NCBI RefSeq assembly: GCF_900112005.1
Contig: NZ_FOKK01000004.1
Coordinates: forward strand, 315,968 to 379,967
Length of the DNA: 64,000 bases
Direction of reading: 5' to 3'
From: Algoriphagus aquimarinus
Lineage (GTDB): Bacteria; Bacteroidota; Bacteroidia; Cytophagales; Cyclobacteriaceae
Each line of letters begins with the position of its first letter. The stretch's first letter is position 1. This document shows, one piece after another, positions 45,682 to 54,390 of the stretch. The notes beneath the pieces were generated by a model. The model was not told the DNA's origin and ran no database searches. It saw nothing but the letters and a program-made list of their open reading frames with translations. The position numbers were made by a program, and so were the translations under genes.

Positions 45682-47076
45682 TTAATCAGGATCAACGACA
45701 TTTTTTCGCATACCATATTTGCTAGGCTTAACCTCCCTAGGCTCAGACTGAGCTTTAACCTCAGTAGGTTTCTTAACCTCAACTGGCTTTTGTTGAACCT
45801 CTTTAGGAGCTTCATTTCCAGAATTCTCTCTTTTAGGGAAAGGCTTTCTATTACCTCCTGAACTTGGCTTCTTGTTCTTATTGAATGAAGGCTTCTTTTT
45901 TGACCCGTAGTCGGACTTGCCTTTCTCTGCAGTTCCAGTGTAAGTAGGGCCTGTTTCAAAACCTTCTGGAAGTGGATTCTGGGTGATTTTCATCCCGATC
46001 AACTTCTCTATATTATCAAACTTATACTGATCCTTAGGATTCACGAAAGTAATCGCTTCACCCTTTGCATCTGCACGTGCTGTACGACCAACTCTGTGGA
46101 CATAATCTTCCGGGTCAGATGGCGTATCATAATTGATTACCAATTCTATACCCACTACATCTATACCACGTGAAATGATATCTGTACCTATCAGGATTTT
46201 CACTGATTTATTTTTGAAAGCAGACATAATCTTCTCACGCTCTACTTGCTCCAAATCTGAGTGAAAAGCTTCAATATCGAATTGCTTTCTCAACACCTTG
46301 AAAAGGGATTTCACTTTATCCTTCGTAGAAGCAAAAATGATAACAGCCTCGTAAGCTTTCTGAGAAAGTATATTTCTAACCAATTCTTCCTTCTGCGTAT
46401 CGTACACAGAATACATGGCTTGAGTTACTCCTTTAGCAGTCTTACCCAAAGCGATGGATATTTCAGCTGGATTATTGAGAAACTTCATGCTAAACTGCCT
46501 GATTTTAGGAGGCATGGTAGCTGAGAAAAGAACTGTCTGACGATTCTTAGGAAGGTAATTGACGATTTTAAGAATATCATCCGAGAATCCCATATCCATC
46601 ATACGATCAGCCTCATCTAGAATCAAATGTTCTAGCGTAGAAAGATCGATTTTACCACCTGCTAGCAAAGCGATCAGACGTCCCGGTGTAGCAACGATGA
46701 TTTCAGCACCTGTTTCCAGGGCTTTCTTTTGTTGCTCCCAGACGATCCCATCTCCTCCTCCATAAATTGGAATAGAGCTAATACCTAAGAAATAGGCAAA
46801 ACCCTGGATTTGTTGATCAATCTGAATAGCAAGTTCCCGGGTTGGCGCCAGAATAAGTGTATTCAAAGTGCTCGTTCCGTTCTTGCTTATTTTATTAAGT
46901 ATAGGAAGTATAAAAGCGGCGGTCTTACCTGTTCCCGTCTGGGCACAAGCGATAAGATCCTTATTTTCCATGATGACCGGAATGGCCTTTTCTTGGATTG
47001 GAGTTGGTTTTTCAAAACCCATTGCGTCCAGTCCTTCCTGAAGCGAGGTTTCGAAATTAAATGATGAGAAGTCCAA
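45682..47076 (-). CDS. DEAD/DEAH box RNA helicase
   Basis: ATP-dependent RNA helicase of the RhlE type. From the TTG start it is 464 residues. It has the Q motif FEKPTPIQEKAIP, Walker A AQTGTGKT, PTRELA, DEADRMMD, SAT, and HRVGRTAR. The C-terminus (last 100 residues) is a basic, Lys/Pro-rich RNA-binding tail. I chose the TTG at 47076 (DFSSFNFETSLQEGL) because a near-perfect promoter (47129-47161) sits downstream of the longer frame's ATG at 47160, whose extra residues do not look like the family. Confidence 0.9.
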   Translation of the reverse strand: MDFSSFNFETSLQEGLDAMGFEKPTPIQEKAIPVIMENKDLIACAQTGTGKTAAFILPILNKISKNGTSTLNTLILAPTRELAIQIDQQIQGFAYFLGISSIPIYGGGDGIVWEQQKKALETGAEIIVATPGRLIALLAGGKIDLSTLEHLILDEADRMMDMGFSDDILKIVNYLPKNRQTVLFSATMPPKIRQFSMKFLNNPAEISIALGKTAKGVTQAMYSVYDTQKEELVRNILSQKAYEAVIIFASTKDKVKSLFKVLRKQFDIEAFHSDLEQVEREKIMSAFKNKSVKILIGTDIISRGIDVVGIELVINYDTPSDPEDYVHRVGRTARADAKGEAITFVNPKDQYKFDNIEKLIGMKITQNPLPEGFETGPTYTGTAEKGKSDYGSKKKPSFNKNKKPSSGGNRKPFPKRENSGNEAPKEVQQKPVEVKKPTEVKAQSEPREVKPSKYGMRKNVVDPD

Positions 47077-47128
47077 AATGTGGTGAGTGAAGTATTGTAA
47101 AAAGCAGGCGCTAACTTTTACGCCAGCC

Positions 47129-47161
47129 CAAATATAGCCCCGATTTGTACAGAAACACAAA
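47129..47161 (-). promoter_or_regulatory. Strong candidate promoter for the DEAD-box helicase (minus strand)
   Basis: On the minus strand, TTTG (47161-47158), 21 bases, then TATATTTG (47136-47129), an exact TAnnTTTG match. The transcript would start near 47122, leaving a 46-base leader before the TTG at 47076. Confidence 0.6.
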
Positions 47162-47270
47162 TAGTTGGGATTTCCAAGACATAAACACGAGTTATTTTGA
47201 TATTTTTCAAATGAATCAAAAGCTCTCTACTGCAATTGGGAAAGACCAATTCAGCTAATTATCTTCAAGA

Positions 47271-47930
47271 ATGAACAAGACTATTTTAGGCTTAGTATTG
47301 CTTTTATTCTTATTCTCAAGCGCTTTTAGCCTGAGAGAACCGCGGATATTGATAATAGGCGATTCCATATCGATCGGCTATACACCCTTCGTCAAAGATC
47401 ATTTTGAAGGTAAAGCACAGGTAAAACACAATCCTAGCAATGCCCAACATACAGGCACTGGGCTCAAGCAAATTGATAAATGGCTCGGCAATAAAGATTG
47501 GGATGTAGTTCAATTTAATTGGGGGCTATGGGATCTGGCCTACAGACATCCAGATGCCAAAGCATACGGAATGCGAGATAAAGTAAATGGAAAGGTGACC
47601 TATACAGTGGATGAGTACGCTGCAAACCTAGACTTATTAGTAACTGCTATCAAGGCAAAAACTGATGCCAAATTAATCTTTGTGACCACTACCTATGTAC
47701 CACCTGAGGAAGAAGGTAGATTCACAGATGATGTGCAAAAGTACAATGAGGCTGCAAAGGCAATTATGGAAAAACACAAAGTCCTAGTAAATGATATCTA
47801 CGAAGAGTCTGTGAAAATTCATAAGGATTACGGTAAAGGATCAAATGACGTTCATTACTCAGCAGACGGGTACAAGAAGCTTAGTGAAGCCATAAATAGC
47901 TTTCTTGAAAAGAGCCTAGGCATGGAGTAG
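47271..47930 (+). CDS. SGNH/GDSL hydrolase (secreted)
   Basis: A 219-residue exported esterase or lipase-like enzyme. A signal peptide (about 1-20) precedes the block I serine in IIGDSISIGY (Ser32), a block III-like FNWGLWDL and the C-terminal catalytic Asp-x-x-His in NDVHYSADGYKKL. It belongs to the SGNH superfamily; the substrate (acetylated sugars or lipids) is unknown. It is a single gene. Confidence 0.88.
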   Translation: MNKTILGLVLLLFLFSSAFSLREPRILIIGDSISIGYTPFVKDHFEGKAQVKHNPSNAQHTGTGLKQIDKWLGNKDWDVVQFNWGLWDLAYRHPDAKAYGMRDKVNGKVTYTVDEYAANLDLLVTAIKAKTDAKLIFVTTTYVPPEEEGRFTDDVQKYNEAAKAIMEKHKVLVNDIYEESVKIHKDYGKGSNDVHYSADGYKKLSEAINSFLEKSLGME

Positions 47931-48171
47931 AGATAGGAATCTAGGGGTGAAAATTAACGAAGAAGAAATTAATAAGGAGAACAAGTTTAAATCCCCTACC
48001 CCCATTTCTTTTCAATGAGTTTTTGTTTTTTAAGAATGATTTGATTCGAAGTGGAAACTGATCACGTGGATGATTTGCCAGGTTACACAAGCTACTACAG
48101 ATTAAACACTGCGCTCTCTGTGTTATCCTCCCAGAACACAATGGCCTACTTTAATAATCAATAAAAACACC

Positions 48172-48663
48172 ATGACTCCAAGCATAACGTCCCTTCCAGA
48201 AACTAAACTCATTGGCAAAAAAGTGAGAATGAATTTCCTGAACAACCAGGTTCAGCAGCTTTGGAAGTCTTTTATGCCAAGGAAAAAGGAAATACTAAAT
48301 AGCATTGTGAATGACTTGTATTCAGTGGAAGTTTATGATTCCCTCTCCTATTTCGATTCTTTTAACCCTGCAACTGTTTTCGATAAATGGGCGGCAGTAA
48401 AAGTGACTGATCTGGAAACTATTCCAGATGGAATGGAAAAGCTCATCATTCCATCTGGCCTTTATGCCGTTTTCACTTTTACTGGAACTGATAATGAAGC
48501 TCCCGCGATGTATCAGTATATCATTGGAAGCTGGATTCCCAGCTCCTCTTATGAACTTGACCTTAGGCCACATTTTGCATTGATGGGAGAAAAGTATAAA
48601 AACAATGACCCGGATTCTGAAGAGGAATTTTGGATTCCGATAAAGCCAAAAAGCGATGAATAA
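48172..48663 (+). CDS. GyrI-like effector-binding domain protein
   Basis: A 163-residue protein with the GyrI-like/AraC effector-binding fold: LIGKKVRMNF at the start, a middle KWAAVKVTDLETIPDGMEKL strand and the tail YELDLRPHFALMGEKY followed by EEEFWIPIKP, the usual C-terminal signature. No DNA-binding domain is attached. It overlaps the next gene, a membrane hydrolase, by 8 bases (ATGAATAA), so they are coupled; it may bind a small ligand related to that enzyme (inference). Confidence 0.82.
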   Translation: MTPSITSLPETKLIGKKVRMNFLNNQVQQLWKSFMPRKKEILNSIVNDLYSVEVYDSLSYFDSFNPATVFDKWAAVKVTDLETIPDGMEKLIIPSGLYAVFTFTGTDNEAPAMYQYIIGSWIPSSSYELDLRPHFALMGEKYKNNDPDSEEEFWIPIKPKSDE

Positions 48664-50032
48664 AAGCGACTATAATTTTGCTGTGTTTATCATGGTTTTA
48701 TCCGTGATTTCAGGTCTTTTTCAGGGTACAGTTTACTTGGTGCTTGGGAACCGCATATTTTTCCAAGACTTTTTCATTCCCTGGCTAATACTTCTAAATG
48801 TCATCTATTTTGCTGGAGTAGCCATTCTGTCAAAGTATTTTAATTATAAAGAGTATAAGCCTGCTTTAGTAACTCTCTTACTTTCCGCTGTAGGTAGCTT
48901 ACTGCAAATGGCTGTACTATATATGATGATAGTAGAGCAGAAATATGAACAGTATTACTTCCAGGTTGTAGTGATCATGTTAGTAACCTCAATTCTCTTC
49001 GGCTATGCCTTAGCTTTTACTAATTCATCAGAAAGAAAATGGCTAAAAATTGCAGGTATCCTAATTCTGATTTCAAGTGGTTTTCTCTTGATGATCACCT
49101 TTGCTGGACCTGGTACGCAAGACTTCCAAATCCTTTCTGCATTAGAAAAAACCTCCAAATGGATATCGCTTAGTTCAACTCTAATTCCACTTCTTTTAGT
49201 ACTTAATTTCCGCGAGGAATTGAAATCCAAAGTCAATTCTAAATCTAAAGCTGCTGAGTATGGCTATGGGATTTTTGGGATTGTCTCCGTAATAGCTTTT
49301 CTAGCTATAGGCATTCCCTTCATTAGCGAAAGTTATTCCCAAGCTTATTGGCAAGGAAAGAATCAGGATAAAACAGATCAGCTGGTAGAGCTATTTGACG
49401 AAAGGATATACGTAGGGAATCAGGGAGACAGCCTACATTACCTCCTTCTAAAGCCAGTTCAAATGGATCCTACGATAGCGTACCCGCTAGTGATTTCTCT
49501 TCCTTATAGCGACTATGAAGCAGGGGCAGCACAGATTCTGTCCGAAAATGTAAATCGAATAAAATACCCTGCATACATTTTTGTCCCCTTCTGTCCAGAA
49601 GGTAAAGGCTGGGGCGGCGTTCCAAACACTCCTGTGATTGATGAATTAGTATTTGAAGCGATAGAGTCTCTGGATTCGGAAGAAAATATAGATACCAACC
49701 GAAGATATATCACTGGAGTTTCCCGTGGCGGGTATGGTACATGGCATTTTATCACGAAAAGACCGGATTTATTTGCTGCAGCCATTCCCGTCTGTGGTGA
49801 AGGAGACACAACTCTAGCTTCTGAGATTACGGGTGTCGCGGTCTGGGCTTTTCATGGGAAAAAAGATGAAAATGTGCCTGTAAGCGGATCCAGAGATATG
49901 ATCGACGCAATGAGAGTTACTGGAAAAAACCCTAAATACACAGAATACCAAAATGAAGGACATAACATTTGGTATCAGGTGAGTACCGAACCTGACTTAT
50001 GGCCATGGCTATTTTCGCAAAGGAAAGAGTGA
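48656..50032 (+). CDS. Membrane-anchored alpha/beta hydrolase (dienelactone hydrolase/phospholipase-like)
   Basis: A 458-residue fusion. The first half has about seven hydrophobic helices (roughly 8-30, 41-60, 68-92, 103-121, 131-150, 170-184, 205-226) with no family I can name. The second half (about 240-458) is an alpha/beta hydrolase with the nucleophile elbow GVSRGGYG (Ser356), a likely acid in FHGKKDENVP and a histidine in EGHNIWYQ. The hydrolase part resembles prolyl-oligopeptidase/phospholipase-like esterases. It is coupled to the GyrI-like gene by an 8-base overlap. Confidence 0.75.
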   Translation: MNKSDYNFAVFIMVLSVISGLFQGTVYLVLGNRIFFQDFFIPWLILLNVIYFAGVAILSKYFNYKEYKPALVTLLLSAVGSLLQMAVLYMMIVEQKYEQYYFQVVVIMLVTSILFGYALAFTNSSERKWLKIAGILILISSGFLLMITFAGPGTQDFQILSALEKTSKWISLSSTLIPLLLVLNFREELKSKVNSKSKAAEYGYGIFGIVSVIAFLAIGIPFISESYSQAYWQGKNQDKTDQLVELFDERIYVGNQGDSLHYLLLKPVQMDPTIAYPLVISLPYSDYEAGAAQILSENVNRIKYPAYIFVPFCPEGKGWGGVPNTPVIDELVFEAIESLDSEENIDTNRRYITGVSRGGYGTWHFITKRPDLFAAAIPVCGEGDTTLASEITGVAVWAFHGKKDENVPVSGSRDMIDAMRVTGKNPKYTEYQNEGHNIWYQVSTEPDLWPWLFSQRKE

Positions 50033-50091
50033 TTATGGTGTAAAAAGTGGTAAGTCGTAAGTAGTAGTTTTTTGTTGACTATATAGATCCA

Positions 50092-50152
50092 TGTCTGCCT
50101 GAGCGAAGTCGAAGGCAAGATTACATTGTCCTCAACTCCGCTCGGACTGACA
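50092..50152. repeat. Inverted pair of a Bacteroidota intergenic repeat
   Basis: TGTCTGCCTGAGCGAAGTCG (first 20 bases of 50092-50115) and the reverse complement of 50130-50152 match at most positions. A third related copy lies at 51116-51134. Such GAGCGnAGTCGAAGG sequences are common interspersed repeats in this phylum. Confidence 0.6.
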
Positions 50153-50204
50153 TATTCTTAAAGCACGAGCTTAAAATTATCGGAAAATCTTCCTCTAAAT
50201 TCAT

Positions 50205-50549
50205 CTATTTGGATTCCTTAAATCCAAGTGCAAGCATTTTACTTTTCTGGTTGAGAGGGACTGCCACATTAATTCTATTTCCTGTCGTACAAGAACATGC
50301 ATAGCAATCTTGGCCAGTACCGTCTCCAGTGATCGATAAGACTTTAGCACCCATTACTCCTTCATTTCTTAAGTAATCCTCAACAGCTTTTTGTGTTTCA
50401 TCATTAGAGTTATTGGCACTTGTGCTCCATGGATCAGCACAGCCGGTTTGATCCCAGTAGAATTCTAATTGATTTAATGGAATATTATCATCTTGACAAC
50501 TTTGGAGAGAAAGTAAAAGTAAGATTGTAAAGGCTAAATAATATTTCAT
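50205..50549 (-). CDS. Small cysteine-rich lipoprotein, copy 1 of a tandem pair
   Basis: A 114-residue exported lipoprotein (lipobox LLSLQSC, Cys18). The mature part has a short acidic N-terminal linker, a helix QKAVEDYLRNEGVMGAKVLSI and a cysteine cluster CYACSCTTGNRINVAVP followed by a hydrophobic KMLALGF tail. It is paralogous to the gene 36 bases upstream: the first 35 residues are identical and the two share the CxxCxC motif. I do not recognise the family. Confidence 0.7.
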   Translation of the reverse strand: MKYYLAFTILLLLSLQSCQDDNIPLNQLEFYWDQTGCADPWSTSANNSNDETQKAVEDYLRNEGVMGAKVLSITGDGTGQDCYACSCTTGNRINVAVPLNQKSKMLALGFKESK

Positions 50550-50584
50550 AATAGTTCTTTTTCAAAAGCCAAATAGACTTGGTA

Positions 50585-50926
50585 TTAGGCTTCTTGAAAT
50601 CCCAATGCAATCATTTTACCTTTCTGGTCAAGAGGAATTGTCACATAAATCCGGTTTCCTGTCGTACAAGAACATGCTGCACAAACTATCAGCGGCCCAT
50701 CGTTGGTAATGGAAATGACTTTTGCTCCCAAAACACCTTCCTTATTCAGATATCCTTCAACGGCTCTTTTAATTTCACTATCAGTGTTTTTACTATTTGC
50801 ATCCCATGGATCTCCACAGCTAGTTTGATCCCAGTAGAATTCTAATTGATTTAATGGAATATTATCATCTTGACAACTTTGGAGAGAAAGTAAAAGTAAG
50901 ATTGTAAAGGCTAAATAATATTTCAT
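50585..50926 (-). CDS. Small cysteine-rich lipoprotein, copy 2 of a tandem pair
   Basis: A 113-residue lipoprotein with the same signal peptide, lipobox (Cys18) and N-terminal 35 residues as its neighbour. Mature parts differ moderately (CAACSCTTGNRIYVTIPLDQKGK here). DNA identity runs over 104 bases at the 5' end (50823-50926 versus 50446-50549), which points to recent duplication or gene conversion. The function is unknown; the cysteine cluster may bind metal or form disulfides. Confidence 0.7.
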   Translation of the reverse strand: MKYYLAFTILLLLSLQSCQDDNIPLNQLEFYWDQTSCGDPWDANSKNTDSEIKRAVEGYLNKEGVLGAKVISITNDGPLIVCAACSCTTGNRIYVTIPLDQKGKMIALGFQEA

Positions 50927-51037
50927 ATTCTATCTTTTTGAAAAGACGAAATAATAGACAGGTATGCTACTATTTAATCCGATTTTTATTCCATAAGCAA
51001 ATCCGCTTTACCTACAGTCAGAGATAAAAGCTATGTA

Positions 51038-51134
51038 GAATTCGGGTAACCCTAGCGAATTCGCTACTTCGGTCACCTGTAATCGGTCTTCCAGCCAGCA
51101 AGCCTAAAAAATTGAGCCTGAGCGCAGTCGAAGG
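51038..51134. repeat. Intergenic repeat-rich spacer between the lipoproteins and the DUF6909 gene
   Basis: GAATTCG (51038-51044) pairs with CGAATTC (51056-51062), with flanking GTAG/CTAC pairs after a 2-base bulge. GCCTGAGCGCAGTCGAAGG at 51116-51134 is a member of the same repeat family as 50092-50152. No gene is seen in 50927-51185. Confidence 0.5.
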
Positions 51135-51185
51135 GAAATGATTCAAAATATTATTTTGGTAGGTGCATTCAAGCGAATACACATA

Positions 51186-52853
51186 TTATTTAAATAGCTT
51201 CTCCAAAATCTTATAGGTAATCAAGTAAGTAGGCCTTACTCCTTCCATACCCAAAGCACCTGAAGCCAGCGTACTTCCCGTTTCCAGAGGATTATCTGAA
51301 GCGTAATAAGCGTAAAGGACCTTCACATTGGAGCGAATGGATTTACGGATTTTTGAAGCTGATTGTATCGCTTTTTGATAGTGCGCTCCTTCCATTTCCA
51401 AACCTACTGCTTTCCAGGATGACTCCATGAAGTAGGTCAAAATGTCTTTATTCTGAAGAGAAGTACCCAAAACAGATATCATAGGGCCTGAATATACTCC
51501 CAAACCAAATCCTTCGAAATCAGCTTTCTTTAGCTCATTTCTGAAAGGGTAATTATCTGCAGTCCCTTCAAATACGTGGGCATTTGGGATCATTAGATCA
51601 CCTTTGCCACCATATAGAATACCAGCTTTTCCCATGATAGATGTAGATACCACATCCAATGGAATGGACTTGCCTTCCTTATCATAAGGTTTGAGCAATT
51701 CATCGAAGCATTCGTAAGCCTGTTCGCCAAAGGCATAATCCATCACCACGAAAACAGGTCTCTTGGATTTATCTTTTGGCAACTTAACTCCTGGAATCAA
51801 TTCATCTTTTTCCAAAAGTGCCGTATCGATGATCTGAGCTCCAATATTTGTTCCTGACTCATCCGGCAAATTGATAAAACCATGCTTTAACGCATACTTA
51901 TCGATAGCTTCTCCTTTGTTACTTTTTGCTTTGACAGAGATATCCATCACCACATTTTCCAGAGCTTCGTAGCTTTTGAGATCTAGCAACTGGGTTCCGT
52001 AGATGGTATTGACAACAGAGTGAAGATTGGCAGAAATAATATGAATGGGACGTTTCAGAAGGTCATGCTCATCCAGTGCAATCTTTATTCTCCTAGCCCA
52101 CATTTCTCCATATACGTGATGTCCGATTCTCTCTCTAAGTGTGGTAGAAAAAGATATCTCACGATCCAACTGCTTTGTGGCTTCCTCCTGCGCTAATTTC
52201 CCCATGTGATACACTATGGAAAACAGACTGTTGGAATTGCTGCTTTTCTCAAATTTGTCTACAGCCTCAATAGTCTCTTCGTAAGTTCTTCCGATCAAAT
52301 GACTCAAGTAAGCACTTGCTGCTTCTTTCTCAAACTCCTCTCCCGCTGCTTCTTTCTGAACAAATTCCTCTAGCATCAACCAATTGGTAGAAATCTTCCC
52401 TTTTGGATCGGTGCTGTTATTGTAGATTTTGTTGGACTCTATATATAGGAAGGTAAGGTGAGTCAGAATATCATATATGTCTGAACGACCACGTGTCATC
52501 TCCACATACATGATCTGCTCGTCTAATCGGTAACAATTCCGCTTACGCTTAGATGGTACTATTGCAGTCAATTTGGAAGTTTCATAGCCCTCACGACTAA
52601 TCAGACGCACAAAACGGCATTCTTCTATACCTCTTGGTAATCGCTCCATTACATAGAGCAAACCATCCAATTCTATCTTTTCATGGTCAGTAACCAATCC
52701 GTAAATCTCTGGACTTAATACGCGTAAGGCATCCACCAGGCTTTCACCTGAAACCCCCATAGGTTTATAGCTACCTCGTGTAAAAAGGTGCCTCATTGTG
52801 ATATACAATCGCTCGATCGCGGCTCTGGACTCGTGTGCTCTGGTTCTAATCAT
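51186..52853 (-). CDS. DUF6909 family protein
   Basis: A 555-residue soluble protein. It starts MIRTRAHESRAAIERLYITM and contains LPRGIEECRFVRLISREGYE and ITRGRSDIYDILTHLTFLYIE, which match the Bacteroidota family DUF6909. The C-terminal half (about 300-555) has Rossmann-like alternation (VFVVMDYAFGEQAYECFDEL, DVVSTSIMGKAGILYGGKGDLMIP, VGLEMEGAHYQKAIQ) reminiscent of a nucleoside phosphorylase fold. I chose the ATG at 52853; the longer frame to 52958 overlaps msrA. The function is unknown. It is last in an operon with msrA. Confidence 0.8.
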   Translation of the reverse strand: MIRTRAHESRAAIERLYITMRHLFTRGSYKPMGVSGESLVDALRVLSPEIYGLVTDHEKIELDGLLYVMERLPRGIEECRFVRLISREGYETSKLTAIVPSKRKRNCYRLDEQIMYVEMTRGRSDIYDILTHLTFLYIESNKIYNNSTDPKGKISTNWLMLEEFVQKEAAGEEFEKEAASAYLSHLIGRTYEETIEAVDKFEKSSNSNSLFSIVYHMGKLAQEEATKQLDREISFSTTLRERIGHHVYGEMWARRIKIALDEHDLLKRPIHIISANLHSVVNTIYGTQLLDLKSYEALENVVMDISVKAKSNKGEAIDKYALKHGFINLPDESGTNIGAQIIDTALLEKDELIPGVKLPKDKSKRPVFVVMDYAFGEQAYECFDELLKPYDKEGKSIPLDVVSTSIMGKAGILYGGKGDLMIPNAHVFEGTADNYPFRNELKKADFEGFGLGVYSGPMISVLGTSLQNKDILTYFMESSWKAVGLEMEGAHYQKAIQSASKIRKSIRSNVKVLYAYYASDNPLETGSTLASGALGMEGVRPTYLITYKILEKLFK

Positions 52854-52891
52854 AAGTGCAAATGGGTTTTGCGAGACAAAAATAGCAAATA

Positions 52892-53470
52892 CTATTTTAA
52901 GCGCTGTGAAAAGAATTTTTTCAACTTGTCCACTTTGGGTTTGATCACAAACTGGCAATAAGGCTGTGCTCCGTTCTGGTTGTAATAGTCTTGATGATGA
53001 TTTTCCGCAGGATAAAAATTAGTAAAGGCCGTAATCTCTGTGACTATAGGACTGTCAAACACCTTAGAGGCATTCAATTGAGTCTTCAGATTATTAGCCA
53101 GAATTTCCTGTTCGGGATTGTGATAGAATATAGAAGATCGATACTGTGGTCCTGCGTCTGCACCCTGTCTATTCAAGGTAGTAGGGTCATGTGTCGCCCA
53201 GAAAACTTCCAACAGTTCGGACAAACTAATCACCGAGGGATCATAATAAACCTCTATCACTTCTGCATGACCAGTAGTTCCAGAGCAAATTGCATTGTAG
53301 GTGGGATTTTCAATAAAGCCTCCAGAATATCCTGAAACCACTTTATCTACTCCTTGCAATCTCTGAAATACCGCTTCTATACACCAAAAGCATCCAGCTC
53401 CAAGGGTAATCATATTCAAACCTTCAGGGATTTTTACTTCAGTAGTCGGGAGTTTCAATTCGCTATCCAT
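52892..53470 (-). CDS. msrA: Peptide-methionine (S)-S-oxide reductase
   Basis: Repairs oxidised methionine (S-sulfoxide) in proteins. The 192-residue protein has the catalytic GCFWCIEA (Cys27) and YSGG, GHAEV, and EITAFTNFYPAENHHQDYY motifs of MsrA. A second cysteine for resolving is expected near the C-terminus: one in QPYCQF. No signal peptide is visible. It is 40 bases downstream of the DUF3253 gene and 38 upstream of DUF6909, in one operon. Confidence 0.95.
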   Translation of the reverse strand: MDSELKLPTTEVKIPEGLNMITLGAGCFWCIEAVFQRLQGVDKVVSGYSGGFIENPTYNAICSGTTGHAEVIEVYYDPSVISLSELLEVFWATHDPTTLNRQGADAGPQYRSSIFYHNPEQEILANNLKTQLNASKVFDSPIVTEITAFTNFYPAENHHQDYYNQNGAQPYCQFVIKPKVDKLKKFFSQRLK

Positions 53471-53510
53471 TGTATAAGTTCTTATTGCTTTACAAACTGA
53501 AATAGAACTA

Positions 53511-53756
53511 CTATAGTTTGATTGGTGGTGATATTATCAAAGTTTTTGTAGAACTGCTATCAGAGCTATTTTGCTGCTTGTCGAAAGAAACACGTATAAG
53601 TCCCTCATCCTGCATTTCCCTTGACACATTATTCACGTCATTGAGAAACTGTTCCCAGTCTTCAGGGTACATCTGTTGGACTACTTCGGATGAAGCAAAA
53701 GGTTGGGCCTTTTTTCGCCTAAGCATATCTAAAATGGCTGTTCTAAGAACTTCCAT
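53511..53756 (-). CDS. DUF3253 domain-containing protein
   Basis: An 81-residue winged-helix-like protein. The pattern AILDMLRRKKAQPFASSEVVQQMYPEDWEQFLNDV and the C-terminal IISPPIKL match DUF3253, a small family of unknown function. It may bind nucleic acid (inference from fold). It is 9 bases downstream of the methyltransferase gene and upstream of msrA, forming an operon. Confidence 0.8.
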   Translation of the reverse strand: MEVLRTAILDMLRRKKAQPFASSEVVQQMYPEDWEQFLNDVNNVSREMQDEGLIRVSFDKQQNSSDSSSTKTLIISPPIKL

Positions 53757-53765
53757 GGCAATAAC

Positions 53766-54308
53766 TTATCGACAAACCATTACAAAAGCTGGCGGAAGAT
53801 TTTTAAGTGTGAAGCTGATATTTATTTTACCAAAGTGCTTCTTGAATAAATTCTTCAATAGGTAGGAATAACAACCTTGGATAAAGGAGCCACTCTCTGT
53901 CAGTGCAGCTTTACTTTGAGAAAGGATTTTATCCCTTACTTCCGGCGCAAAAAAGCTAAATGGTAAGCTAGAAAGCACGTAATCAGCCTTTCTTCCATCC
54001 AGGTACTTATCAATGTTTTCAGCGGAATCATTAATAATTCTGACGTTTTCTTGTGGAAATAACTTCTCCATGGAAGTACAAAAAGATTTACTGATCTCAA
54101 ATACCAAAAGCTCGGTATCCGGACTCAACTTATCTACTATTCCCTTAGTAATACTTCCATCTCCTCCCCCTAATTCAATAATTAATTTGGCTTCTTTAAA
54201 ATCAACATGGGCAAGCATCTTCTTAACCAATGTTTTTGAACTGAAAGCTACAGCTCCAGTAGTACTCAAGTTGGTGTATAACTCCAACAACAAATCTGAT
54301 TTGCTCAT
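53766..54308 (-). CDS. Class I SAM-dependent methyltransferase (PmtA/rRNA-dimethylase-like)
   Basis: A 180-residue methyltransferase with the SAM motif ELGGGDGSITKGI (about 40-52), an acidic DSAENID near motif II-III, DYVLSSLPFSFF in place of the usual NPPY-type motif, and a SFTLKNLPPAFVMVCR tail. The arrangement resembles phospholipid N-methyltransferases or KsgA-like enzymes rather than arsenite methyltransferases: no cysteine pairs of the ArsM type are present. It is the first gene of the operon with DUF3253, msrA and DUF6909. Confidence 0.8.
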   Translation of the reverse strand: MSKSDLLLELYTNLSTTGAVAFSSKTLVKKMLAHVDFKEAKLIIELGGGDGSITKGIVDKLSPDTELLVFEISKSFCTSMEKLFPQENVRIINDSAENIDKYLDGRKADYVLSSLPFSFFAPEVRDKILSQSKAALTESGSFIQGCYSYLLKNLFKKHFGKINISFTLKNLPPAFVMVCR

Positions 54309-54328
54309 ATAATATTTTAATTCTCTCG

Positions 54329-54358
54329 TTGAAGATACCCGATTTTACCCTATCTTTT
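54329..54358 (+). promoter_or_regulatory. Candidate promoter for the LTA-synthase-like gene
   Basis: TTG at 54329-54331, a 19-base spacer and TATCTTTT (54351-54358), one base from TAnnTTTG. It lies 33 bases before the start codon. Confidence 0.45.
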
Positions 54359-54390
54359 CAGACTTCACCCAAAAAAGTTAACGAGTAAAT

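Noticed and set aside
53518..53865. 115-codon plus-strand frame across the DUF3253/methyltransferase junction
   Set aside because: It lies antisense to two recognised genes of one operon and does not look like a protein family.
53766..54308. Methyltransferase as the missing ArsM
   Set aside because: It lacks the conserved cysteines of arsenite methyltransferases and is in a different operon 22 kb away.
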